Part shown: positions 1 to 7,094 of the stretch, one piece after another
How the letters are laid out: each line of letters opens with the position of its first letter
Position numbering within the stretch: the first letter of the stretch is position 1
DNA from: a bacterium
GTDB lineage: Bacteria > Latescibacterota > UBA2968
Length of the DNA stretch: 12,150 nucleotides
Assembly (NCBI GenBank): GCA_027296045.1
Contig: JAPUJS010000465.1
Span: 1-12,150 of the forward strand
Direction: 5' to 3'
Notes under the pieces: generated by a model
What the model was told of the DNA's origin: nothing
The model's input: the letters and a program-made list of their open reading frames with translations, nothing else
The model's database searches: none
Position numbers and translations under genes: made by a program

Positions 1-820
1 GCCAGCTTCTTCCAGGGGTGTTCACATGGAAGCGATCGATTTTGCCTCGATCGGCTACGGTGACGTAGCAGGTGCATCCGTCGGGCCCGCCGAAGGCAAC
101 GTTGGTGCAGTGTTTGCCGCCGACTTCGATTTCCTGGAGGACTTCGCCTTCCGGCGAGAGCTTGACGACGGTGCCTTTTCCGTGGCGGGTGATGTAGAGG
201 TTGCCTTCTACGTCGCAGCGCATGCCGTCCATGCCGAAATCTTCAAACTGGTGGAGCAGACGTTTGTTGCTGATTTCTCCGCTTTCCGAAAGGTCGTAGG
301 CCCAGACGTTGCGCTGGACGGATTCGTTGACGTAGAGGGTATTTTCGTCGGGACTGACTTCGATACCGTTGGTGGTGCCCATGTCGGCTTCTAAAAGAGT
401 GAGTTTGCCGTCGGTATCGATGCGCCAGATCTGGCCAGTGTCTTCTTTCCAGTTGGGATCGCTGGCAAAGAGGGTGTCGTTTTTTGCAATGGCGAGGTTG
501 TTGGGCTGGTTCATGGTGGGTTCGTGGGCGTAGACAGAAATGTCACGGGTGTCCATGTCCACTTTGAGCACGTTGTGGTTGGTGTAGTCGGCAATGAGCA
601 TCTCGCCTTTGGAATTGAATCGGATGCCGTTTCCGATGCTGCCGTTGGAAAGTTCGACAAACACGGAACAGGCGCCCATTGGGGTGACTTTGCCAATGGT
701 GTGCTGGCGGTTGTAGTTGACGGCATAGAGGTTGCCATCGGCATCGCAACCGGGGCCTTCCACGCCGGAGGTCCAGCCGTTGTTGGGGGTGTGGGATTTG
801 GTGGTGAACAGGTCGGCCAT
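1..820 (-). CDS. SMP-30/gluconolactonase-like protein, 3' end cut by window edge
   Basis: The frame is open from ATG at 820 to the window edge (273 codons seen), ending in VNTPGRSW, so probably only a short tail is missing (family size about 280-310 residues). It fits the SMP-30/gluconolactonase/LRE six-bladed propeller family, whose members hydrolyse lactones with a divalent metal. Visible family motifs are EGP at E21, PNNL at N107/N108, TNGIEVSPD with N151 and D158, and FGMDGMRCD with D198. E21, the Asn of the PNNL motif, N151 and D198 match the usual metal-ligand and catalytic positions. No signal peptide is visible, so it is probably cytoplasmic. The start is supported by GGAGG 8 nt upstream. 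It is separated from the giant propeller gene by 308 nt holding a likely terminator and a leader hairpin, so it probably has its own transcript. The substrate is unknown. Confidence 0.9.
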   Translation of the reverse strand, partial: MADLFTTKSHTPNNGWTSGVEGPGCDADGNLYAVNYNRQHTIGKVTPMGACSVFVELSNGSIGNGIRFNSKGEMLIADYTNHNVLKVDMDTRDISVYAHEPTMNQPNNLAIAKNDTLFASDPNWKEDTGQIWRIDTDGKLTLLEADMGTTNGIEVSPDENTLYVNESVQRNVWAYDLSESGEISNKRLLHQFEDFGMDGMRCDVEGNLYITRHGKGTVVKLSPEGEVLQEIEVGGKHCTNVAFGGPDGCTCYVTVADRGKIDRFHVNTPGRSW

Positions 821-843
821 GAGAAAGTCCTCCATAGACGAAA

Positions 844-873
844 GTGGGCAACAAGCTGTTGCTTGCTGCCCAC
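844..873 (-). promoter_or_regulatory. Strong leader hairpin upstream of SMP-30 gene
   Basis: An inverted repeat with 13 paired positions: GTGGGCAGCAAGC and GCTTGTTGCCCAC on the minus strand, separated by the 4-nt loop AACA. Twelve pairs are Watson-Crick and one is a G-U wobble. Its 3' foot lies 10 nt before the GGAGG that serves the SMP-30 start at 820. No T-run follows it on either strand, so a classical terminator is unlikely. It could be a 5' UTR stability or translation-control element, a protein-binding operator, or an unrelated palindromic repeat. Confidence 0.6.
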
Positions 874-1061
874 TGAATGTAATGCGCTTTGGGGAGAGAT
901 GGAACCACTTTTTTCAGTTCCTTTCCTGGCGGTCCTGTGATGGTGGGCCAGCGAGGGCCCTCAGCCTGGACTTCCTCGTGGAGAGCGATGGTTGCAAATT
1001 GAAAATTGAGAGGTCGGGCTGGAATCCCAAGGTGTGCGAACGAGGAGAAAGAATAGCAGAA

Positions 1062-1086
1062 GGGCAGAGGAGAATCCGCTCTGCCC
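1062..1086 (-). terminator. Probable terminator after giant propeller gene
   Basis: An 8-bp perfect stem, GGGCAGAG and CTCTGCCC, with a 9-nt loop begins 42 nt after the stop codon of the giant gene. On the minus strand it is followed by a T-rich but interrupted tract (TTCTGCTATTCTTTCTCC). Position and strand suit a factor-independent terminator. The imperfect T-run lowers certainty. Confidence 0.45.
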
Positions 1087-1128
1087 CCGGCCTGACAAGC
1101 GTTGTGATACAATTCAGGACATGCAGAC

Positions 1129-4100
1129 CTATTCCACAGGTTGTCCGAACCCCTGGGCGAATATGATAAAGTCGGAAAATCCGATTTCGCCATCCGAGTT
1201 TAGATCTAACTGCACGTTATACCCGTCATCGCCCTGGCTGGTGCCGAACCCCTGGGCAAATGTGATAAAGTCAGAAAACCCAACGGTGCCATCCCCGTCA
1301 AAGTCTGGCGAAAGGGTTGCCCCGCCGATGACGACGGTGGCGTCCGGACCAATTTCCAGCATCTGTTCACCCGCCGGGCCTCCGAACTGGGCAGAAGTCA
1401 GCTGCACGCTTGTTCCTCCCGTAAATCCACCCAGTACTTGAAAGGTGACCTGACCCATGCTGCCGGCGTCCTCTGTCGCCGTGGTGCCCAGGAGCGCCGC
1501 GCTGATGGTCAGCTTGCCTTCCGATTCCGTGAGGATCGGGACGGCGCCGAGAAAAACGTCGGAGGCGGAAAATTCTTTGAATGCAAGCTGGGCAGCGTCG
1601 AAAACCAGGACCACTTCAAAGCCTGAAAATCCTTTTATCCCTCCGGCTGTCAGGTCAATCACGACCGTATCCCCGGCTTTGGGCGAGTTTGCTGTCTGGC
1701 GCTGGCCCTGGTCTCCGGGATTCAGATCCAGATCCAGGGCGAGCGGCCCGGCAGATCCTGCGCCCGGGATTGCGCCTTCCACCGGCGGGGGTTCCGCCCC
1801 CTGGTCCGGGCACACAATCGTGAAGACCGTGCTGGCATCGTTGTTGTCTTCTTGGGTCTCTGGAACGACGTTTTCTGCGTCCAGAGTGACTGTCAATCTG
1901 AAGGCACCCGACGACCAGGCGGGAAACAGGTCTGCCGATGCATGGTCGGTCAGCCGCGTCTGGTCGGCGCCGTTGGCGTCCATCACATAGATCTCACTAT
2001 TGCCATCGCGGTCTGACCAGAAGACGATCTGGCTCCCGTCGAGAGACCACCTCGGAGACTCATCCCGCCCCGGGTTTTCCGTCAAATTTGTCAGGCCCGT
2101 CCCGTCCATATTCATCCTGTAAATTTCGGTATTTCCGTCACGGTTTGTTACAAAGATCAGCTGTTTTCCGTCTGGCGACCAGACGGGGTTTATGTCGATT
2201 GCCGGGTTGTTGGTCAGATTGGTCAGACCGGTTCCGTCGGCATTCACGACAAAAACGTCAGAGTCGACGCCCACCAGCTGTGAGACAAAAGCGATGCGGG
2301 TGCCGTCTGGCGACCACGTCGGCGTTGTTTCCCCAGTACCCAGGCTTACGATCAGGGGTTGCTGTTGATTCCCGGACGCATCCATAGTATAGAGTTCGGG
2401 ATTGCCGTCTTCTTCGCCAAAACTATTAGCAACTATATCCCGGCTTGTTATAAAAGCGAGGTGTTTGCCATCCGGCGACCATGTTTGGTTCCCGTCGCCT
2501 GCCGGGTGGTTGGTGAGGTTGGCCAGACCTGTGCCATCGATGTTCACGGCGTAAATATCACCCTGTGAGTGAAAGGAGATCTTATCTCCGTCTGGCGACC
2601 AGGGTTGTTGGGCATCCGAAAAAAATGCGCCCATCGGGAGGTTGCTCACATTCAGCAGGCCGGTTCCATCGGGGTTCATCACATAAATGTCAAAGCTGCC
2701 ATCGCGGTTTGTTTCAAAGGCGATTCTGTGTCCGTTCGGTGACCCGCGGGGGGCTTGATCGTCGGAGGGATGCTGGGTCAGATTTGTCAGGCCGGTTCCG
2801 TCGGGGTTGATAGCATAAATTTCTGCATTGCCGTCCCGATACGACTCAAACACAATCCGGCTGCAATAGGCAAGCAGGTTTGGAGATTGGGCCAGGTCCG
2901 GCAGTGTGAAACTGCCCTGGAAAGGCATCGTCTCGCCCGGTGTGAGGGCCTGATTGGACAGGATGACTTCGGGCCCAAAAATGGGCATGCCGTCCGGAGC
3001 GGTCACCGTGGCCACCACGTTAAAGTCCTCTGCTGCGCTGGCACCCTGGTTGGCAAAACTACCCGAAAAGGTGAGGATCTGCCCTGGCTGAAATGGAGGA
3101 TTTCCCATGGCGCCCATTTCTTCGATGAGCAAAGCGCCTTCAAAGGCCAGGTCCGCAAGTCCCGGCGGGGTCCAGTCGGGGTCTTTGTCGTTGCCCCCTG
3201 AAAAGTCGGTCAGATTGACCGGTGGTGCATTTCCGTCCTTGGGCATGATATAGATTTCTTCATCTCCATCTCGATTGGAAGAGAAGACGATCCATTGTCC
3301 GTCCGGTGACCAGCCCGGATTAGAATCTGCGGCCTGGTTCTGGGTCAGGCGTATCGGATTACTCCCGTCCGAATCCATCACATAGATTTCGTTATTGCCG
3401 TCTCGATCCGACACAAAAGCGATTTTCTGGCCATCCGGTGACCAGGCCGGTTTAAAGTCTGCGGCCTGGTTCTCGGTCAGACGTATCGGATTGCCCCCGT
3501 CCGGATCCATCACGTAAATTTCTGAATTTCCGTCCTGGGCCGACCAGAAGACAATCTGATTTCCGTCCGGTGACCAGGCCGGATCGCCCTCGGCCTGGAT
3601 GGTGTTGGTCAGGCGTATTGGATTGCTGCCGTCCGGGTCCATCACGTAGATCTCTCCGGCTCCGGGATCTCGAAACGAATTGAAGGTGATTTTCCCCCCG
3701 TCCGGCGACCAGGCCGGGTTCCGATCTTCCGCCTCTGGAAGCTGGGTCAGGTTCACGGGATTTCCCCCGTCTGCCTCCATTATGAAAATGTCGCTCCACA
3801 GGACTCCAGGACCCCCATCGCGTTTGGAGACAAAGGCAATCTTTTCTCCATTTGGCGACCAGGAGGGTTCAAAGTCGGTCGCCACGTGCTGGGTCAGGTT
3901 CACGGGATTTCCCCCGTCTGCCTCCATTACATAGATTTCAAAATTGCCGTTGTCGCGGTCTGAGGTAAAGACGATCTTGCCCATAGGCGGAGGAACGTCA
4001 GAAGGCTCGGTTGGCTCTGGCAGTTTTTCTTCCTGGACCGCTTCCGCACTCCGAAATGCGCCGCCCCCGTAGGTCCCGGCAAGGAGGTGGCCGTCTGCAG

Positions 4101-5874
4101 CAAGGGCCAGGGATCGGACGTCGGTTTGGGTTAGGCCGGCATTCTCCGGCACCCAGGTCTCTCCATTGTCGGTCGAGCGAAATACCCCGCCGCCCAGGTG
4201 GCCGGCGAAGATTTCTTCTGCCTCTGTGACGACCAGTGCAAAGATCGACTTGCCCGAGCCCTGGGTTTCCGTCAAGCCGGTGCTGGCAGGGCTCCAGTTA
4301 TCTGCGGCGATCGGGGAACGGAAAATCCCACCGCTCCAGGTCCCGGCCAGGATCTGTTCGGTCTTTGTAAAGGCCAGCGCCTGGACGGGTGTGGACGTGA
4401 GACCCGTATTAAAGGACTGCCAGGTTGCTGCATTATCCGTGGATTGAAAAACACCCTTGTCTGTGCCTGCAAAGATGACCCCGCTCGAATGGGTGACGAA
4501 GGCATCGACAAGCACGGAAGGGGGTAAATCGGTCCCGGCGGGTGTCCAGTTATCTTCGGAGACCTGGGAACGAAAAATCCCGTTAATCGTGCCGGCAAGG
4601 ATTTCGCCATTGGAGAGGATTTCCAGGGATCTGACAAAGGTTGTTGTCAAACCGGTGTTGAAGGGTTCCCAGGTCTCTCCGTTGTCGGTCGAGCGAAATA
4701 CGCCGACCTGAGAGCCGACGAAGACTGTTCCGTCGGAAAGGACTGTCACGGCCTGGATGTGCATATTTCGCAGACCCTGTTGCGTCCAGGTAGCACCTTT
4801 GTTCACCGAGCGATAGATGCCACCTCCCGCAGAACCGGCAAAGAGGTGCCCGTCCAGATCGCCGGCCAGGGCGGTGACCTGGGCAGCGGCCAGGCCGGTG
4901 TTCACAGAAGCCCAGTTTTCGCCCCCGTCGGTAGAACGAATGACGCCTTCATTCGTGCCGGCAAGGATGGAGTTGTTGGACTGGACTGCCAGTGCAACAA
5001 CCGACCCGATGACAATTGCATCCGGGGGGGCGGTATAGATTGAGGCCCACTGATCTCCGCCTTTGGCAAAGCGAAAAACCCCCGTATTCGTTCCGGCAAA
5101 GAGGTCGGAATTTGCATCGAAAGCCAGTGCATTGGCGCGAATGGATGTCAGGCCGGCGTTGAAGGCCTCCCAGGTCTGCCCGTTATCTGCCGAACGGAAT
5201 ACCCCGCCGGAACCCGTTCCGGCAAAGAGCTGGCCGGCCTCGTCTATGGCAAATGTGAGGACTTCGGTGTTTTGCGGCAGGCTGGATTCTGCCTGAATCG
5301 CGCCGGTGTTGTCCAGGCGGAAGATTTTGCCATCCTCTGTTCCGACCAGGAGGTGGCCATCGGCATGGAGGGCCTGTGCGCTGACAATCACATTGTTCAG
5401 GTCGGTGGGCTGCCATGTATCGCCGCTATCTGTGGAACGAAACACGCCGAAAGTTCCGGCAAAGAGGTGTCCGTCGGCATTGAAGGTCAGGGCGGTGATG
5501 GAAAAAAATGTAAAGTCGGGAAGCGACGTCCAGCTTTCACCGTGATCGGTGGAACGCCAGACCACACTGCTAGAAGCTCCGGCAAAGAGGTGCCCATTGG
5601 CATTAAAGGTCAGTGTATTCACTGTGGTGTTGGCCAGACCCGCCGCCACCCAGGTTTCTCCCTGGTCTGTGGAGCGAAAGACTCCGCCGCCTTGCGGGGC
5701 GGCAAATACATCCCCATTTGGATGAATGGCCAGGGATGGGACCGTTCCCCCGTAAGGTCCGCCGGTAGGCTGCCAGGTGAGTGATTCTGCTTCCACCCTT
5801 CCCAAATTACTCCATACCAGTGTCAGGACGATGATGCCCAGGCTGGCGACCGATCCTTTCGTGTAGCTCATCAT
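1129..5874 (-). CDS. Giant secreted multi-propeller protein with CARDB, cohesin-like and dockerin-like domains
   Basis: 1581 residues from ATG at 5874. An in-frame GTG at 5883 is possible, but ATG 5874 (or 5871) sits better behind AAAGGTGGAG. Order: signal peptide 1-29 (hydrophobic core SLGIIVLTLVW, likely cut after VEA); 14 Asp-box/BNR-type repeats (about 34-610, consensus GVFRSTDNGETW), enough for two seven-bladed propellers; Pro-rich linker; six TolB/PD40 blades (632-903); first part of a CARDB-like domain (907-997); seven more PD40 blades (about 1005-1322); the last CARDB strands with EDNN (1323-1355); cohesin-like domain (about 1378-1520); and two dockerin-like calcium loops (D1524-D1535, D1557-D1568). 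It is exported, probably part of an extracellular or surface assembly. No catalytic motif is seen, so a binding or scaffold role is likelier. The start lies 42 nt after the stop of the preceding amidohydrolase gene, so they may share a transcript. Confidence 0.9.
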   Translation of the reverse strand: MMSYTKGSVASLGIIVLTLVWSNLGRVEAESLTWQPTGGPYGGTVPSLAIHPNGDVFAAPQGGGVFRSTDQGETWVAAGLANTTVNTLTFNANGHLFAGASSSVVWRSTDHGESWTSLPDFTFFSITALTFNADGHLFAGTFGVFRSTDSGDTWQPTDLNNVIVSAQALHADGHLLVGTEDGKIFRLDNTGAIQAESSLPQNTEVLTFAIDEAGQLFAGTGSGGVFRSADNGQTWEAFNAGLTSIRANALAFDANSDLFAGTNTGVFRFAKGGDQWASIYTAPPDAIVIGSVVALAVQSNNSILAGTNEGVIRSTDGGENWASVNTGLAAAQVTALAGDLDGHLFAGSAGGGIYRSVNKGATWTQQGLRNMHIQAVTVLSDGTVFVGSQVGVFRSTDNGETWEPFNTGLTTTFVRSLEILSNGEILAGTINGIFRSQVSEDNWTPAGTDLPPSVLVDAFVTHSSGVIFAGTDKGVFQSTDNAATWQSFNTGLTSTPVQALAFTKTEQILAGTWSGGIFRSPIAADNWSPASTGLTETQGSGKSIFALVVTEAEEIFAGHLGGGVFRSTDNGETWVPENAGLTQTDVRSLALAADGHLLAGTYGGGAFRSAEAVQEEKLPEPTEPSDVPPPMGKIVFTSDRDNGNFEIYVMEADGGNPVNLTQHVATDFEPSWSPNGEKIAFVSKRDGGPGVLWSDIFIMEADGGNPVNLTQLPEAEDRNPAWSPDGGKITFNSFRDPGAGEIYVMDPDGSNPIRLTNTIQAEGDPAWSPDGNQIVFWSAQDGNSEIYVMDPDGGNPIRLTENQAADFKPAWSPDGQKIAFVSDRDGNNEIYVMDSDGSNPIRLTQNQAADSNPGWSPDGQWIVFSSNRDGDEEIYIMPKDGNAPPVNLTDFSGGNDKDPDWTPPGLADLAFEGALLIEEMGAMGNPPFQPGQILTFSGSFANQGASAAEDFNVVATVTAPDGMPIFGPEVILSNQALTPGETMPFQGSFTLPDLAQSPNLLAYCSRIVFESYRDGNAEIYAINPDGTGLTNLTQHPSDDQAPRGSPNGHRIAFETNRDGSFDIYVMNPDGTGLLNVSNLPMGAFFSDAQQPWSPDGDKISFHSQGDIYAVNIDGTGLANLTNHPAGDGNQTWSPDGKHLAFITSRDIVANSFGEEDGNPELYTMDASGNQQQPLIVSLGTGETTPTWSPDGTRIAFVSQLVGVDSDVFVVNADGTGLTNLTNNPAIDINPVWSPDGKQLIFVTNRDGNTEIYRMNMDGTGLTNLTENPGRDESPRWSLDGSQIVFWSDRDGNSEIYVMDANGADQTRLTDHASADLFPAWSSGAFRLTVTLDAENVVPETQEDNNDASTVFTIVCPDQGAEPPPVEGAIPGAGSAGPLALDLDLNPGDQGQRQTANSPKAGDTVVIDLTAGGIKGFSGFEVVLVFDAAQLAFKEFSASDVFLGAVPILTESEGKLTISAALLGTTATEDAGSMGQVTFQVLGGFTGGTSVQLTSAQFGGPAGEQMLEIGPDATVVIGGATLSPDFDGDGTVGFSDFITFAQGFGTSQGDDGYNVQLDLNSDGEIGFSDFIIFAQGFGQPVE
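1132..1305 (-). repeat. Dockerin-like paired EF-hand repeat (protein-level)
   Basis: Two copies spaced 33 codons (99 nt) encode a 12-residue calcium loop followed by the helix segment FAQGFG: DFDGDGTVGFSD and DLNSDGEIGFSD. Positions 1, 3, 5 and 12 of each loop carry Asp or Asn, as in type I dockerins. The paired copies are still similar at DNA level (CCCTGGGC and GATAAAGTC blocks on the plus strand). In known systems dockerins bind cohesin domains of partner proteins. Confidence 0.8.
1909..2862 (-). repeat. Second TolB/PD40 propeller, seven blades, NPDGTGLTNLT type
   Basis: Seven blades with the pattern W-S-P-D-G ... I-x-F ... D-G-N-x-E-I-Y-x-M-N-x-D-G-T-G-L-T-N-L-T. Five of the seven carry the DGTGL signature; the first propeller of the same protein uses DGSNPIRLT or DGGNPVNLT instead, so the two are distinct lineages of the same repeat. 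The fourth blade is longer (insert with SFGEEDGNPE) and the third is shorter. The last blade resembles the first-propeller type. Confidence 0.8.
3169..3981 (-). repeat. First TolB/PD40 propeller, six blades
   Basis: Six blades of about 43-49 codons, each with AWSPDGxKIxFxSxRDG then EIYVMDPDGxNPxxLT. The plus strand shows the conserved TCCGGCGACCAGG-like block once per blade. Two neighbouring blades share an exact 42-nt direct repeat. PD40/TolB-type propellers are usually periplasmic or extracellular binding modules. Confidence 0.8.
3741..3929. repeat. Exact 42-nt direct repeat, 147 nt apart
   Basis: The stretches 3741-3782 and 3888-3929 are identical over 42 nt (both begin GCTGGGTCAGGTTCACGGGA) and are offset by exactly 49 codons. 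They encode the NPVNLTQ end of two adjacent PD40 blades, while flanking parts of the blades differ. Exact identity in otherwise diverged blades suggests recent gene conversion or blade duplication. Confidence 0.85.
4048..5775 (-). repeat. Fourteen Asp-box/BNR-type blades
   Basis: About 14 units of 40-47 codons, each ending in a variant of GVFRSTDNGETW (the S/T-x-D-x-G-x-T-W Asp-box) and containing GHLFAGT. Several are degenerate (KIFRLDNTGAIQ, IFRSQVSEDNW, IFRSPIAADNW). Stretches 4152-4185 and 4668-4701 match in 33 of 34 nt, four blades apart. This resembles the YCF48/sortilin-like or BNR propeller superfamily. Fourteen blades would fill two seven-bladed or one ten-plus-bladed propeller; the partition is inference. 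Confidence 0.8.
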
Positions 5875-5916
5875 TGTCTCCACCTTTCCGTATGGCTTTG
5901 TGGCAGGGAGGGTTTG

Positions 5917-6990
5917 TTAGAATTGGTACAGGTTGAGCGCGTTTTCGACTTTGATCTTGCGTTCTAAATCGGGATTTAAGCGAATGGGGAAGGCGGTGTC
6001 GGGGGCGTCAAAATCCCAGTGGGGATAGTCGGTGGCGAACAGGAGCTGGTCGTCTTTGTCGATCTGGGTGAGGAACTGGTGGAAGTGTTCTTTGGAATCG
6101 GGTTCTTCCATGGGCTGGGTGGTGAGCCAGATGTTTTTGCGGATGTATTCGGACGGCGGTTTTGGCACGTGGGGGATTTCTTCTTTGAGGTTTTCCCAGG
6201 CACGGTCCATTCGCCAGGTGAGGGCGGGAAGCCAGGCCATGCCGCCTTCGATGAGCACGATTTTGAGATCGGAGAAGCGTTCGAAAACTCCTTCGAAGAC
6301 CAGGCTGATGATGTGGTGCTGGAAGCCCTGTGCCATCCCGCAGTGGTATTCGAGATAGTAGGCGGGCCAGCCGGTGCCGGTGATGGGGTGTCCGCCGTTG
6401 CCAGCGCCGAAGTGTATCCCTACGGGCAGGTTGTTGCGAACGGCGGCTTCGAAGAGTTTCCAGTATTTGCGATTGCCGAGCGGTGAGTTGATGAATGTGG
6501 GCAGGATGATCTGGACAAAGCGAGGGTCTTCGGCCGTGCGGTCGATTTCTTCGGCGGCCAAGTCGCCGTTTTCGTAGGGCGTGATCATCGAAGCTCGAAG
6601 GCGGGGTTCTTCGTCAAGCCATTCGGCGGCCAGGCAGGCGTTGGATGCTCGGGCAAAGGCGGCATCGTATTCGGGGATGTGGTTGCGCATGGCAGTGACC
6701 CGATTGAGGATGCCGTAGCCGATGTCCCAGGTGTCGAGCAGTTGTTCGCGCAAAAAGGGCAGGTCAGAACCCGGTCCGCCGCCGTCGGGGGGCCAGGCAT
6801 CGGTGCGTGCGGCAGAGGGCACGCTTTTGGGATAGGATTTGCCGGTATACGACCGGCGGCCAAATTTTGTGTGGTAGTCTTGCCACTGGTTAGGCAGGAA
6901 TTTTTTCAGGGTTTTAAGACCGTTGTGAATATCGCAGTCAATCAGGGAGACTTCGGTGGTGGTCTGGGTGTCTTCGAGCGCGACGGCCAT
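5917..6990 (-). CDS. Amidohydrolase family 2 protein (metal-dependent TIM-barrel hydrolase), copy 1
   Basis: 357 residues. The start at 6990 has GGAGG 5 nt upstream. The Amidohydro_2 signature is visible: DCDIHN near the N-terminus (D20, H22), GIHFGAG with H193, the strand end KIVLIEGG with E248 and WLP following, and LLFATDYPHWDFD with D321 near the C-terminus. These match the DxH, His and Asp metal-site positions of the family, which holds hydrolases and ACMSD-like non-oxidative decarboxylases. There is no signal peptide, so it is cytoplasmic. The tandem neighbour at 7095-8144 is a clear paralogue (shared LRAS, GNR, PPxEYI and FATDYPH). The gap between them is 104 nt without a convincing terminator, so one transcript is plausible. 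The substrate is not predictable. Confidence 0.9.
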   Translation of the reverse strand: MAVALEDTQTTTEVSLIDCDIHNGLKTLKKFLPNQWQDYHTKFGRRSYTGKSYPKSVPSAARTDAWPPDGGGPGSDLPFLREQLLDTWDIGYGILNRVTAMRNHIPEYDAAFARASNACLAAEWLDEEPRLRASMITPYENGDLAAEEIDRTAEDPRFVQIILPTFINSPLGNRKYWKLFEAAVRNNLPVGIHFGAGNGGHPITGTGWPAYYLEYHCGMAQGFQHHIISLVFEGVFERFSDLKIVLIEGGMAWLPALTWRMDRAWENLKEEIPHVPKPPSEYIRKNIWLTTQPMEEPDSKEHFHQFLTQIDKDDQLLFATDYPHWDFDAPDTAFPIRLNPDLERKIKVENALNLYQF

Positions 6991-7094
6991 GGGTGCCTCC
7001 TGGACTATGGAGTTCCAGATTGAGGATTAGGTTAAATTTCGGAACCAAATCATCTGTTGCTTGGGTCACATAAAAATAAGGTAAGCAATCTCAC

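Larger units (their letters stand above)
821..1128. other. Intergenic region between SMP-30 gene and giant propeller gene
   Basis: No gene is seen in these 308 nt. Reading along the minus strand it holds a terminator-like hairpin (1062-1086), a 10-nt perfect palindrome GAGGGCCCTC (953-962), a weak promoter-like pair (TTCCAT at 899-904 and TACATT at 876-881, 17 nt apart), a strong 13-bp hairpin (844-873) and the GGAGG ribosome binding site (829-833). If that weak promoter is real, the transcript would begin almost at the base of the 13-bp hairpin. The promoter assignment is inference with low confidence. A minus-strand frame open through this gap (543-1193) overlaps both neighbours out of frame and looks like chance. 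Confidence 0.6.

Noticed and set aside
953..962. Perfect palindrome GAGGGCCCTC as a regulator site
   Set aside because: A single 10-nt palindrome in GC-rich DNA is weak evidence, and the flanks extend it only asymmetrically; noted in the gap description only.
543..1193. Minus-strand open frame of 216 codons across the 308-nt gap
   Set aside because: It overlaps the giant gene and the SMP-30 gene out of frame, its residue make-up is unlike a folded protein, and no ribosome binding site supports its start.
1909..5775. Regularly spaced repeats that could suggest a CRISPR array or satellite
   Set aside because: Periods of about 120-147 nt are multiples of three, copies are diverged, and all encode propeller blades in one continuous frame.
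5875..5883. GTG at 5883 as start of the giant protein
   Set aside because: The GGTGGAG that contains this GTG is better read as the ribosome binding site for the ATG pair at 5874/5871, which gives a normal signal peptide.
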